Assembly (NCBI GenBank): GCA_016803235.1
Contig: JADCLI010000002.1
Coordinates: 1 to 64,000, forward strand
Reading direction: 5' to 3'
Length of the DNA stretch: 64,000 bases
Source of the DNA: Pimelobacter simplex
Lineage (GTDB): Bacteria; Actinomycetota; Actinomycetes; Propionibacteriales; Nocardioidaceae
The translations under genes and the position numbers were made by a program. Every line of letters starts with the position of its first letter. Within the stretch, counting starts at the first letter, position 1. Below, piece by piece: positions 34,206-43,260 of the stretch. The notes under the pieces are model-generated. The model searched no databases and was not told the DNA's origin. It worked only from the letters and a program-made list of their open reading frames with translations.

Positions 34206-34730
34206 CTACGGCATCGTCTCGATCCCAACCGGCGCGCTGACGGGTGATGCTGTTGCGTGCACCTGGCTGAACCTGCCAACCAAGGCAGACAGCTCCCCTA
34301 TCAACTCCAGGATCGCCTCCACATTTGTCTCCACGGTGTCTGCTCGCCCATCCGTCACTGTCCGGTCACGAGCCGGCCGGTGCCCCCAGATACGGCCGTC
34401 GGGCTGGGCCGGAAACGAGCTGTGCGCGAGGTCGTTCCGGCGCGAGAACGCATTGGCAGCCTCGTCAAGGAACGCGACGATTACTCCAGCGGCAGCTGCA
34501 GGGACCCTGCATGCCAACGTCCGGGCAGCATCAATCTGCACTTTAACCGGCTGGTGCGTGAACTGGCCCTGGCTTGCTCCGGCGAGGGTGTGCCTCAGCG
34601 TCGTGATCTGGTCCTCCAAGACAGCGCAGACGCACACGACGCGGCCAACCGCGCCATAGAACTCGTCTGAATGCCGCCCCAGGAGGCCGACGGGGAGCCC
34701 ATAGGCGTCCACGCTGTTCAATTCGGTCAC
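34206..34730 (-). CDS. HEPN-like or DUF4145-like protein, unknown function
   Basis: This 174-residue protein uses GTG at 34730 as the likely start (VTELNSVDAYGLPVGLLGRH). It is mostly helical and contains AFSRRNDLAHSSF with an R-x4-H motif (Arg98, His103). This is a HEPN-type signature also seen in proteins that measure non-self nucleic acid in defence islands. The upstream part of the longer reading frame is low in coding quality and overlaps the promoter of the next gene. It is divergent from the PIN-domain gene at 34927. It shares the motif, but not obvious overall similarity, with the HEPN-like gene at 29408. Confidence 0.45.
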   Translation of the reverse strand: MTELNSVDAYGLPVGLLGRHSDEFYGAVGRVVCVCAVLEDQITTLRHTLAGASQGQFTHQPVKVQIDAARTLACRVPAAAAGVIVAFLDEAANAFSRRNDLAHSSFPAQPDGRIWGHRPARDRTVTDGRADTVETNVEAILELIGELSALVGRFSQVHATASPVSAPVGIETMP

Positions 34731-34926
34731 CTCACTATGGTCGCGCGAGAATGGCCCGCGCCGCGCCGTTATGCACCGGACCGGGCATGTCGTCGAGAAA
34801 CTCACCAGGTCTACCGCGACAAAGGCCGCGCCCGTAGCCACCACCCGCGGTACAGCGCGACAGCGGGACGCTAGGGTCACCTGGGTGCGGTCGGGCACTC
34901 ATTTCTCGTGGCATAAGGGAGCGTCC

Positions 34927-36357
34927 GTGAGCGTCTTGCTGATCGATACGAACCTCTGGTCCTACCTGTCAGCAGAGACTGACCCAGATTCGCTCGCGAA
35001 ATTGCTTTCCGACGCCGGCCACACTGCGGTGCTGAATTCAGAGATGCTCACCGAGGCCCTGTCGACCTCCGACGCGACGGTTCGGGCACGGATCGTCAAC
35101 ATGATGTGTTCTCACCATTGGGGAAAGCTCCACGCGAATGCACCGTTGATGGAACTGGTCGAGAGTGTTCGCCGCCTGCGGCCGCAGTGGCTCAGATCGA
35201 TTCCCAGAACAGATCGCTTGAGGAGCATGGACGACTATTGGACCCACAGGTTCTACCGCGAGGCGAAGTACGACCAGGCGGCACTTGTAGATCGGATTCT
35301 AGGGTCCACCGCGCTCCAAGAGGCTACGACGGAGATCTCACGGATTCAGGCGGCCAACAAGAAGGTCTGGCCGTTTCTCGACGGGGATCTGGAAACGCCG
35401 GCACTCCTGGCCCAGACTGCGGAAGACCACCTGAGCCCGGATCCTCGCTCGAGGTTGGGTTGGCCACCACAGACACCGGTTCGCATCTGGCGCATCCTGG
35501 CTCGCGACACCACGTGGGCCTACCTGCAGCGGGAAGCTCTTGGTCGCCTCAACGGGTACGTCGACAGGACGTACACCGACACCATCGGTGCCTATGTGGA
35601 CATTTCATCGATGATGAACGACCGGGAAGGGTTCAACACCCTGTTCCTGTTCGATATGGATACTTGGGACATGCCACGTGCGTGGTGGCACGGGACGGTC
35701 GAAACTCTCCAACACGCAACGAAGTTGGCAGACAGCAATGGCGTAGACGCTGCCCACGCCTCCTACCTGCCCGACTGCGACTACCTACTCACGACTGACC
35801 AGCGGTTCCATCGAGTGCTGCTGGCTGCCACCAAGACATTGGATGCCCCAAGAGGGGGCATGCCGGTGCTAGTGAGGGGCCATGAGGATGGCTGGATCGA
35901 AGCGCTGAAACTGGCGCTGACAACTCTGCCGCCAACTAGACAGCCGAAGCGGGTGAGAACTCTCCACGTCGGAGGTTCCTACGTTGTCGGCGACGGTGAA
36001 GGGCAAGTGTCGGCCCGGCAGGCACGCAAGAACGCACTCAAAGGCCCGGTGGCCGAGATCTACCGCGGGCCGGCGGACCTTGAAGATACTTCGGGGAACG
36101 TCCTGCTTCAGGACATCGCCGCAGTTATGACAAACAGTGAGGAGCAACGGCCCGCGGGCGTGACGTCAAAGTACTTCGGAACGATATACACCCGCCCTGG
36201 GCTAGAGATGGCCCTGGCCGCACTTCCCGTCCGCACTGTGCTGACTTTGCGCTGGAGAGACGATCAGACGACGACCGCCATCTACCTCCGGCAGGTCGAT
36301 ACTGTGACCGGCATCGGCATCTTCGCGGTGAACGGAAATCCGCGACCGACTGCCTGA
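34927..36357 (+). CDS. PIN-like nuclease-domain protein
   Basis: This 476-residue protein begins with a PIN-like strand, VSVLLIDTNLWSYLSAE (Asp7). It carries other acidic residues in a helical segment and a distal strand DAAHASYLPDCDYLLTTDQRF (about 277-297), which matches the second acidic cluster of PIN nucleases split by a long helical insertion. The C-terminal 140 residues form a separate unrecognised domain. PIN domains cleave RNA or DNA with metal ions. GTG at 34927 follows AAGGGAG at proper distance. A -10-like TAGGGT at 34872 gives a leader of about 45 bases. It is much longer than VapC-type toxins. Confidence 0.6.
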   Translation: MSVLLIDTNLWSYLSAETDPDSLAKLLSDAGHTAVLNSEMLTEALSTSDATVRARIVNMMCSHHWGKLHANAPLMELVESVRRLRPQWLRSIPRTDRLRSMDDYWTHRFYREAKYDQAALVDRILGSTALQEATTEISRIQAANKKVWPFLDGDLETPALLAQTAEDHLSPDPRSRLGWPPQTPVRIWRILARDTTWAYLQREALGRLNGYVDRTYTDTIGAYVDISSMMNDREGFNTLFLFDMDTWDMPRAWWHGTVETLQHATKLADSNGVDAAHASYLPDCDYLLTTDQRFHRVLLAATKTLDAPRGGMPVLVRGHEDGWIEALKLALTTLPPTRQPKRVRTLHVGGSYVVGDGEGQVSARQARKNALKGPVAEIYRGPADLEDTSGNVLLQDIAAVMTNSEEQRPAGVTSKYFGTIYTRPGLEMALAALPVRTVLTLRWRDDQTTTAIYLRQVDTVTGIGIFAVNGNPRPTA

Positions 36358-36591
36358 GAGTCGGGGTCGTCGTGTCCCGGTGTCCGACGACAGAACGTCA
36401 CTGACACCGAACGTTCCAGGCCGACGGGTGCTGCACTCCGCCGCCCATCTGCGCAGGTTGAACACGCAATCATTGCCCAAGCTCGGATGCGAAGCCCCGC
36501 TAAGGTGCTGATCCGGTGCTGTCGTATCTGGGATCGAGGATGGATGCGTAGATTCGACGCTAGCTCGGTCGCGTGACGACCGGTTCGTGCA

Positions 36592-37626
36592 CTACAGATC
36601 GAATAGGCGATAGGGGTTGACGTCGTCCGCGTCGATACCGTCTTCTGCGGCCGTCTCCTCGACGACGATACGAAGGATCTGCAGCGAGAGCGGCGGAAAG
36701 GGGTCGCCCCAGTTGCGTTCCTGGTACTCGATGCGCACGATGTTGTGCTCAAAGATGCCGTCGCCCTCACGGAGGAGGAGGACGCCTTCGTCGAAGCGGT
36801 ACAACGGGTCAACTTCCTCCCGAACCGCGGCGATAATTCGGTTCGCCGCACGAGTCAGCTCGATCGCAAGGAAGTACGTCATCGTGCACTGGACCCGGTG
36901 CTCAGCGATCAGCTCCTCGTACAAGGGCGGATTCCATTTCTTGAGCTCCTTGTACTTCCGCTCGAGCTGCCACCGATTGGACTCGCCCACCCGGACAAAT
37001 GACTGGGCCACGTGAGCGGTCAAGACCCGCACGACGCCGAGGAAGCGATCGAATGCCTCGCGCACGTGCGGTGAGGTTTTCGGCCAGTCCCGCGCAAGCA
37101 GCCACTCCCCCAGCTCGAAGAGTCCGTCCCGAAGCGGCTCCCTGATGTACGGGACTGGCGTGTTCAATGACCACGTAAGGTTCTGCCACTCATCGAGCAT
37201 CGCCTTCGCTTCCCAGACCTGGATCGCCGCGGCCAGCCGCTCGTCCGCAACCCGCTTCCGCTCAGCCGCAGCACTCTCCAGCTGCTGCAGCGCTCCCTCG
37301 TGATTCGACCGCATCTTCTCCAAGTCTTCGACAGTGAATCCGCGACCGCCGTCCTTATCGACGAGGGTGTGGTGTGTCGGGCACAACAAGATCAAATTCG
37401 CATAGGAATCCAGGCGCTCCGGGGGGTACTCGCCGTCGTGGCGCGGACCGCCGTCCTGACTGGAACGGATGTGCGCCTCTTCCCCGAGCACCACGCCAGC
37501 CTCACCAAGCACCTCCGACTCAGGGTCGTGAAGGTCGACGGTCAGCAACTGCGAGCAGTCGGGAAACGCACACCGATTGCGCGAGCGGCCCCACAGAAGC
37601 TTCCTGTCAGCGACGCGGATACTCAA
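36592..37626 (-). CDS. HNH endonuclease-domain protein
   Basis: This 344-residue protein has an N-terminal HNH nuclease of the CxxC...H...CxxH type: CAFPDC (19-24), GEEAHIRSS, then DSYANLILLCPTHHTLVD and a Glu/Lys helix VEDLEKMRSNHE. The remaining 240 residues are helical and of unknown fold, and could recognise a substrate or partner. Many Actinobacteria carry similar HNH proteins in accessory regions. ATG at 37626. It lies 296 bases downstream of the second reverse transcriptase on the same strand; joint transcription is possible but not shown. Confidence 0.78.
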   Translation of the reverse strand: MSIRVADRKLLWGRSRNRCAFPDCSQLLTVDLHDPESEVLGEAGVVLGEEAHIRSSQDGGPRHDGEYPPERLDSYANLILLCPTHHTLVDKDGGRGFTVEDLEKMRSNHEGALQQLESAAAERKRVADERLAAAIQVWEAKAMLDEWQNLTWSLNTPVPYIREPLRDGLFELGEWLLARDWPKTSPHVREAFDRFLGVVRVLTAHVAQSFVRVGESNRWQLERKYKELKKWNPPLYEELIAEHRVQCTMTYFLAIELTRAANRIIAAVREEVDPLYRFDEGVLLLREGDGIFEHNIVRIEYQERNWGDPFPPLSLQILRIVVEETAAEDGIDADDVNPYRLFDL

Positions 37627-37922
37627 TGCACGGTCCTCTCACCCACCAGATCTGTCGTCCGCCGGCCAGCATCCCGCCCCGGGCGACGCAGTACGGGTGC
37701 ATCCGCACGCGTTCCGGGCCAACCACGCTTCCGCGAACCTCGCCTGCCCCGCGAGGCCGCAGCACGCGCTCAGGCGTTCCCATGGCCGCACCATGCCACG
37801 AAGCGTCCGCTCATGCCGCGAATCGCGCGCTTCCGAGGTGCATCATTCCGCCGCGCAAGGGCTAGGGATCGGGCAAGCCCGGAACCCGGTCGATGGAGGG
37901 CAGTCTCTAAATGCTCGGCGAG

Positions 37923-39461
37923 CTAGCCCGCGAAGGTCTTCGCTACCTTTCGGGCGGCATAGCCCTCCGACTCCAGCATCCGGAGAGTCGGGTAGTTCTC
38001 CTTGTCCTGTCGCAGCCAGGTGCGCACAGTCGTCCGCGTCTCGCCCGCTCCGAGTGCGGCGAGGGCGAGGATTCGGCGCGCATGTGGGGTGCTGGCACGT
38101 TTGATGCCATCGCGACACGCAGTTCGGCCCTCCGGCGGATCCCAAGCGGTGAGGCGCTGGGCCGCCAACGCGAGAAGGGGGACGCTCGTGTTGGAATCGC
38201 GAATGGCCGCCGAGCAGAAGTCACGAAGCGCTCGGCGCGGCCGCTTGGCCGTCGGGAACATGTGGCCGAATCGAGCGACCGACCACTCGTAGGTGGCCCA
38301 CTCGCTCGCTGCATACTCGAGAAACCAGTCCTGCAAGCTCGACTGTGTGAAGACCTCCTTCATCAGCTCCGCCCACGAGTCCGCGACGTGCGGCATGCGC
38401 TCAGCCGTCGCGGCGATGTCATCTGCGCGGTAGTGGTGGGAGTGGTCTCGCATTCGTCGGGCGGCGAACCTGATCGAGGAGCGCCCGGCGAGTTCTCTCT
38501 GGTCGAGCAAGCGGTCAATGAGTCCTTCGAGCGGCTTGAAGTCCTTGCGGTTGTCGATCGCGTCATCAACAGCGCTGTGCTCGATGTCAAGGATCACATC
38601 GAGTTGCGATCCTTCAAGTACTTCTGTCTTGGCGTCGTTCAAGTTGAGTCCGAGCGACCGGGCCACCGACTGCAACTCGATCTGGACTTGGCGAGCCGCG
38701 GAGGGCTCCGCCCCGAACCACAGGATGTCGTCCATCCAGCGTGTGAAGCTCATTCGCGTGGTCTTGCTCTTGAAGAGCACGGGCATCGCCGTGGCGTGGC
38801 TTGCGAGCACGTCGTCGAGCGGCGTGAGATACATGTTCGCGATCGCCGCCGATGCGAACGACCGTTGCGGCAAGCCCGAGCGGCCGGACACGTCGTCGAA
38901 GCTCGCGATGAGATCACATAGACGGCTCGTGACCTCGCCCTTCGACGTCTTGTCCTGAATGGCCTCCTGCACCGGGTCAACGGGCAGGCTCGCGAAGAAC
39001 GAGACAAGGTCGGTTCGCAGCGCAACGTCGTATCGCCAGACGAGTTCCTGAAGGTGCCTGCGATAGCCCTCCCACTGCCTCTTGTTCTGCGAGTAGGTGC
39101 CAGCCTTCGGTTTGAGGGCGGGTAACCGCCATCCGTAGACGTTCGGATCAAGTCCACCGATGAGCCGAACGCTGACCCGGTCGACGAGCGCCTGATAGAT
39201 CAGGCGGTCCATCAGATCGAGAACGACCGCCGGCCGTGCCCCCCAGTTCTCCTTCGGTACGTCGATCAACGCCGGCCGAAGGCTGCCAGATCCTGAACAG
39301 TGCTGGACCGCCAGCGACGGCTCCTTCTTGACCACGAAGTCGAGCTCTGGCCAGTTCCACGGATCCCAATGCCAGTCGTTGGCGCCCATCTCGAATCTAA
39401 GATTCGCTGCTGCGCGACTCAGATCCAACGCCTTCGCCCAGTCGACCGTCACGCCCGACAT
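37923..39461 (-). CDS. Unusual reverse transcriptase, DRT/Abi-like, with helical C-terminal domain
   Basis: This 512-residue protein has RT catalytic blocks: RTDLVSFFASL (149-159), GLPQRSFASAAIANMYLTP (196-214) and the active site RWMDDILWFG (241-250) in place of YxDD. It is preceded by an alpha-rich N-terminus (PAVVLDLMDRLIYQALVDRV). A roughly 200-residue helical C-terminal domain follows. NAxxH and VTG retron signatures are absent. The layout resembles the unknown-group/DRT or abortive-infection reverse transcriptases, many of which synthesise DNA without a separate template. No group could be assigned. ATG at 39461 starts the frame. It lies upstream of the HNH gene and shares the island with a retron RT. 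Confidence 0.7.
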   Translation of the reverse strand: MSGVTVDWAKALDLSRAAANLRFEMGANDWHWDPWNWPELDFVVKKEPSLAVQHCSGSGSLRPALIDVPKENWGARPAVVLDLMDRLIYQALVDRVSVRLIGGLDPNVYGWRLPALKPKAGTYSQNKRQWEGYRRHLQELVWRYDVALRTDLVSFFASLPVDPVQEAIQDKTSKGEVTSRLCDLIASFDDVSGRSGLPQRSFASAAIANMYLTPLDDVLASHATAMPVLFKSKTTRMSFTRWMDDILWFGAEPSAARQVQIELQSVARSLGLNLNDAKTEVLEGSQLDVILDIEHSAVDDAIDNRKDFKPLEGLIDRLLDQRELAGRSSIRFAARRMRDHSHHYRADDIAATAERMPHVADSWAELMKEVFTQSSLQDWFLEYAASEWATYEWSVARFGHMFPTAKRPRRALRDFCSAAIRDSNTSVPLLALAAQRLTAWDPPEGRTACRDGIKRASTPHARRILALAALGAGETRTTVRTWLRQDKENYPTLRMLESEGYAARKVAKTFAG

Positions 39462-39590
39462 GGTCGCAGAGGGACTTTGCTGAGGGGATGACCCCTACAG
39501 GCGCGTCGGTGGACTTGACTGCCGGCGGCACGTTCGCGAACTCGCCTGGTTCGCCGGCATCGCTGTCAGCAGACGTAGCACATTTCGCCG

Positions 39591-40083
39591 CTACTGGACG
39601 GCCCGCGAAGCCCGCAACTCAGCGCTCACCTGATTCGCTGCGGTCGTGACGAAGACCTCGACCAACGTGCGTGTGCTCTCTGCGCGCTCTTCCATCTCTG
39701 TCTTCGAAGCACCCTTGTGGATCGCTCCGAGCGATCCCACTACTTCTTCGGCGAGTTCAGTCAAGGACTTGTCGCCTGCCACCAGCTCCACGCGATACCG
39801 CTCCCGACGAGCTTCCGTCCGCCCGCGATATGAGTCCGCCTTCGCCTCGTTGTACTCGTCGCTTCCGCGTCCGGCGTCTCTACGTTGGTACCACCGGTTG
39901 ATTTGGCCACGGCGTGCGTCCAATGGCTGACGCCGCGAACGCGCTGTAGGCATCCATCCGCTCACGCCTAAGGCGCTCCTGGGTCTCGAAGCCTTCAGCG
40001 CGGGCCGCCATCCGGTTCTGCACCCAATAGGTCGAGATCGAACCGAGCAGGACGCCAAGAATTGCGAAGAATCCAGCGGACAT
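39591..40083 (-). pseudogene. Frameshifted membrane-anchored protein gene
   Basis: The ATG at 40083 opens a frame encoding MSAGFFAILGVLLGSISTYW, then a charged helix ending MDAYSAFAAS. The sequence then leaves the coding pattern. A second frame resumes within 5 codons (DARRGQINRWYQRRDAGRG and onward to SAELRASRAVQ, stop at 39591). The joint is at about 39919-39924 and removing one base there would restore one 163-residue protein. The combined protein is one N-terminal helix plus a long charged helical tail, a type common in Actinobacteria. The break is a real mutation or a sequencing error; the divergent gene is UPF0158. Confidence 0.65.
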
Positions 40084-40212
40084 GTGGGTGACCGTAGTCG
40101 CGCGCTGGGACACCTGCGCTTCGAGCGCCGAAAGATACGTCGCAAAATGGGGGAGTCGCCTCTCCAACCGCACCCCTTGGGCGACGAGCTCCGACCGGCC
40201 TACGCTGCCCAG

Positions 40213-40686
40213 ATGGTCGACCTGAATGCCATCGACGTCGAAGAGTTGGCATCAGCCCTGGCCGACCAGACCGACTACGACCACCGATGGCTGATCGACC
40301 CGCGGAGCGGGGAGATCGTGTTCTGGACCAGCGACGGCGGCATCGACGGCGAGAACCCGGTCGATATTGACGAGCTGGATCACCTGATCCTCATCGACCC
40401 GCTGCCGTCGTACGTCTGGTACCAAGACATGGTCGACTTCGCCGAGGGGATCAGTGACCGGAGCGCGGGCGAGCGCCTGAGCCGCGCGCTTCAGGGCAAG
40501 GGCGCCTTTCGGCGTTTCAGGAATGAGCTGCATCAAGGTCCTCCCGACCTGGTGTCGGTGTGGCGCGCCTTTACCGACAGCCGGGCCGCGGTGCGGGCCG
40601 TGCGTTGGCTGGCCGACGAGGGGATTGTTGACGACGACGCCGCGCAACAGTTTCACCGGGACAACACGGAAGCCCAGCTCCCCTGA
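40213..40686 (+). CDS. UPF0158 family protein
   Basis: This 157-residue cytoplasmic protein matches UPF0158: HRWLIDPRSGEIVFWTSD near the N-terminus, then the acidic region PVDIDELDHLILIDPLPSY, and AFRRFRNELHQGPPDLVSVW in the C-terminal half. The function is unknown. ATG at 40213 lies 6 bases after TACGCT (40201-40206), a -10-like element, suggesting a leaderless transcript; the longer frame starting at 40084 would overlap the neighbouring gene. Its stop overlaps a hairpin shared with the convergent PRiA4_ORF3 gene. Confidence 0.75.
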   Translation: MVDLNAIDVEELASALADQTDYDHRWLIDPRSGEIVFWTSDGGIDGENPVDIDELDHLILIDPLPSYVWYQDMVDFAEGISDRSAGERLSRALQGKGAFRRFRNELHQGPPDLVSVWRAFTDSRAAVRAVRWLADEGIVDDDAAQQFHRDNTEAQLP

Positions 40687-40702
40687 CCCGACGACGGTCA
40701 GG
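40682..40702. terminator. Bidirectional hairpin between convergent genes
   Basis: CCTGACC (40682-40688) pairs with GGTCAGG (40696-40702), with loop CGACGAC. It spans the stops of the UPF0158 gene and the convergent PRiA4_ORF3 gene, which end 11 bases apart. Confidence 0.55.
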
Positions 40703-42197
40703 TCCCCCGGATCGCTGCACGTGCCACCGCGGCGACCGCGAAGTCAGTGCCCTTGACCTTGCCCCACCGAGCCCGGGAGGCGCCGGCCAGCTGCTCGAGG
40801 ACCTCAAGGGTCGGGCTCCCCGGAGGTGGCGGGGTCAACCGATCAGGACCATGGCTCCATCCCAAGTCGTGGAGGAGGTCCGCGGTCTCGTCGCGCCAGA
40901 GCTCGACCGGTGCCCCACTGCCTGCGACCGCCAGGACCATCCACCCGGCCTGGCGCTCGAAGTCCTTGGTGCCGAGCGGCAGGCGACCCACGATGTGGGC
41001 GAGTAACGCCTGCGGATCGCCGGCACAGCGGAGAGCAGCCGCGGTCGGAGTGAGCTGTCCCTTGCGGACGCTGACCAAGCCGAGAGCCCGCGCGGTGTCG
41101 CGGACCGCGGCGACCGGGTAGGTCAGGTCCTCGCGGTTGGCCTTGCCGATCCACCACTCGGCGATGCCGGTCCGGGTGGCGATCTCCTCGACCACGGCCG
41201 GCCGCAGGTAGCCGGCGGCGGTGAGCGCGACGCCTTCGCCGACGATGTCGAGGAAGGCCCGGTAGGTCTCCGTCAAGCTCGCAGCCTGCGCATCGCCGAT
41301 GTCGACGGGCGCGTGGGAGAGCGGGCGTCCGAGCACCTCCCGCAGGGCCGTGATCCCACGTCGTTCGAGCTGGTCGACCAGCTCGGCCAGCTCGCCACCG
41401 ACGTCGACCGGTTCAGCGGTCGCCATCGCCAGCGACTCGTTCACCTCGCCGAGGTCGAAGTGGTCCGGGTGCCACTCGACGGGAAGCCAGTCCCGGCCGT
41501 GCTCAGCGTCCTCGAACGACTGCGGCAGGAGTGCGTCGTCGTACCCGCTGCGCACCCATGCAGCGATCTCGCCGTATCTCCAGATCCCGCCGCAGTCCTC
41601 TGGCGGACAGGCCATCCGCCCGGCGGTGCAGCGCACGGTCGCGGGTGGATCGTCCAGGACCGCCTCGACGACGAGCTTGTGGTCCCACCCGTCACCGAAG
41701 TCGTACTCGTACCAGAGCTCGTCGCCCTTCTCGGCGAGGAGCTGGTCGAGGCGTACGTCGGCCTCGGGCATCCCCTCGTCGCCTTCGTCGAGGTCGAACT
41801 CGGTCGCGAAGTACGCCGACCGGTGGTCGTTGCTCACGCGAAAGCGGTGGAGGTGGCAGTCGTACCAGCCCATCGCGGCCTGGATCGCGACGTGCACCTG
41901 CGGCAGGGTCAGGTCGCCGGGTAGCTCGAGGCGACGCCAGATGGGCGGCTTGGCTCCGTGCAGGTCGAGCCGGACGCGGAATCCGCGCACACGCTCCGGG
42001 ACGGGCAGCAGCGCGGGCCGTTCGTCGCGCTTCAACTTCTCGAAGATGCTGGTGACTTGGCCGTTCATCAAGGCGTCGAGGAGCGCCTTGCCCTCCTCGG
42101 GAGTGGCGCCGGCCATCAGCTGCTTCACGAGGTGCCGGACGTCGGTCTTGTCGGCCACGGCGACAGTCAACCATCGGCTCTCCAGGCGCTCAGGCAT
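40698..42197 (-). CDS. PRiA4_ORF3-domain protein
   Basis: This protein of about 499 residues has the plasmid pRiA4b ORF-3-like domain (PF07929) in its N-terminal half: RVRLDLHGAKPPIWRRLELP, TLPQVHVAIQAAMGWYDCHL, YEYDFGDGWDHKLVVEAVL and CPPEDCGGIW, the expected block order at about residues 70-230. The C-terminal half is a helical domain, possibly with winged-helix parts (GLVSVRKGQLTPTAAALR). The function is unknown; the family is frequent on plasmids and mobile elements. The start at ATG 42197 is uncertain, as a GTG about 12 codons in is also possible. It is divergent from the NERD gene. Confidence 0.8.
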   Translation of the reverse strand: MPERLESRWLTVAVADKTDVRHLVKQLMAGATPEEGKALLDALMNGQVTSIFEKLKRDERPALLPVPERVRGFRVRLDLHGAKPPIWRRLELPGDLTLPQVHVAIQAAMGWYDCHLHRFRVSNDHRSAYFATEFDLDEGDEGMPEADVRLDQLLAEKGDELWYEYDFGDGWDHKLVVEAVLDDPPATVRCTAGRMACPPEDCGGIWRYGEIAAWVRSGYDDALLPQSFEDAEHGRDWLPVEWHPDHFDLGEVNESLAMATAEPVDVGGELAELVDQLERRGITALREVLGRPLSHAPVDIGDAQAASLTETYRAFLDIVGEGVALTAAGYLRPAVVEEIATRTGIAEWWIGKANREDLTYPVAAVRDTARALGLVSVRKGQLTPTAAALRCAGDPQALLAHIVGRLPLGTKDFERQAGWMVLAVAGSGAPVELWRDETADLLHDLGWSHGPDRLTPPPPGSPTLEVLEQLAGASRARWGKVKGTDFAVAAVARAAIRGT

Positions 42198-42282
42198 GAC
42201 ACCCAGACCACCGTTGACTGCGGATTCGTCTGCGGCATCGCCGCTTCGATGCGACCCTCGGTGAGCGAGGAGGTGAGCGGAC

Positions 42283-43197
42283 GTGACCGAGTGGACTGTG
42301 CGACGGTGGGCGCGATACGGCCACGAGCGGCTGTACGCCGAGACGCCAGGCGGGACGGCGCTGGGCTACTACGACGTGAAGACCGCGCGTTATCACTCCG
42401 ACGACTTATCGAACCTGCCTTTGTTGCAGCGGGCGATCGCTGACCACCTGGCGGCGCTAGTGCCGACGACGCCACCAGTACCGTCCTCACCGAACCCACT
42501 CGACCTTGACCACGCCTCGGTGGAGTCACCGTCGCCCACGCCACCGGCGGCGCTTCCCCCTCCCCCACCCGCTTGGCACGACCTCAGCGCGAATCGCGCG
42601 GGTGCCGCTGCGCGGGAGCGCGCGATGGCGGAGCGCGAGGCCCAAGGCACCTTCAAGCACGTGCTCTCGCGGCTCGTCGGCGCCCGCACCGAGGAGCGCG
42701 CGTGGCGGTTCGGTGCCGACGGCGAGGAGGCCGTCGCCGCGCAGCTCCTGGCCCTCGGACCGGCCTGGCGGGTCCTGCATGCGGTCCGCGTGGGCGAGCG
42801 CGGCTCGGACATCGACCACGTCGTGGTGGGACCGCCCGGTGTTTTCACCGTCAATGCGAAGCATCATCCGAACGCATCGATCTGGGTGGGCGGTGACACC
42901 TTCATGGTCAACGGGCAGCGCGTGCCCTATATCCGCAACAGCCGGCACGAGGCGCGACGGGCCGCGCGGCTCCTCACCGAGCATGCTGGCTTCCCGGTGA
43001 CCGCGGCCGGTGTCATCGCGGTGATGGGAGCCCACAAGGGCTTCAAGATCCGGGCTCAACCCGAGGACGGTGCTGTCGTCGTCGTGACCCGCCGGCGGAT
43101 TGCCCACCACCTTTTGTCGCAACCGCATCGGTTGTCGCCGCGCGAAGTCGATGCTGTCTACGACATCGCCCGGCGATCGACGACGTGGCGCAGCTGA
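42283..43197 (+). CDS. NERD-domain (nuclease-related) protein
   Basis: This 304-residue protein has an unusual charged N-terminus and a Pro-rich linker (PTTPPVPSSPNP and PPAALPPPPPAW). The C-terminal NERD domain shows GADGEEAVAAQLLALGPAW (144-162) and the PD-(D/E)xK-like core GERGSDIDHVVVGPPGV, with FTVNAKHH (171-195); Asp176/178 and Lys193 are the catalytic candidates. NERD nucleases occur in DNA processing and mobile elements. GTG at 42283 is preceded by a strong ribosome site GAGGAGGTGAG. The upstream neighbour is divergent. Confidence 0.8.
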   Translation: MTEWTVRRWARYGHERLYAETPGGTALGYYDVKTARYHSDDLSNLPLLQRAIADHLAALVPTTPPVPSSPNPLDLDHASVESPSPTPPAALPPPPPAWHDLSANRAGAAARERAMAEREAQGTFKHVLSRLVGARTEERAWRFGADGEEAVAAQLLALGPAWRVLHAVRVGERGSDIDHVVVGPPGVFTVNAKHHPNASIWVGGDTFMVNGQRVPYIRNSRHEARRAARLLTEHAGFPVTAAGVIAVMGAHKGFKIRAQPEDGAVVVVTRRRIAHHLLSQPHRLSPREVDAVYDIARRSTTWRS

Positions 43198-43260
43198 TCG
43201 GCGCAGGAGGTGTGAGCGGAGTCATCGCGTGAAGCGTGCTACCTCCGCCGCCATAGGCGA

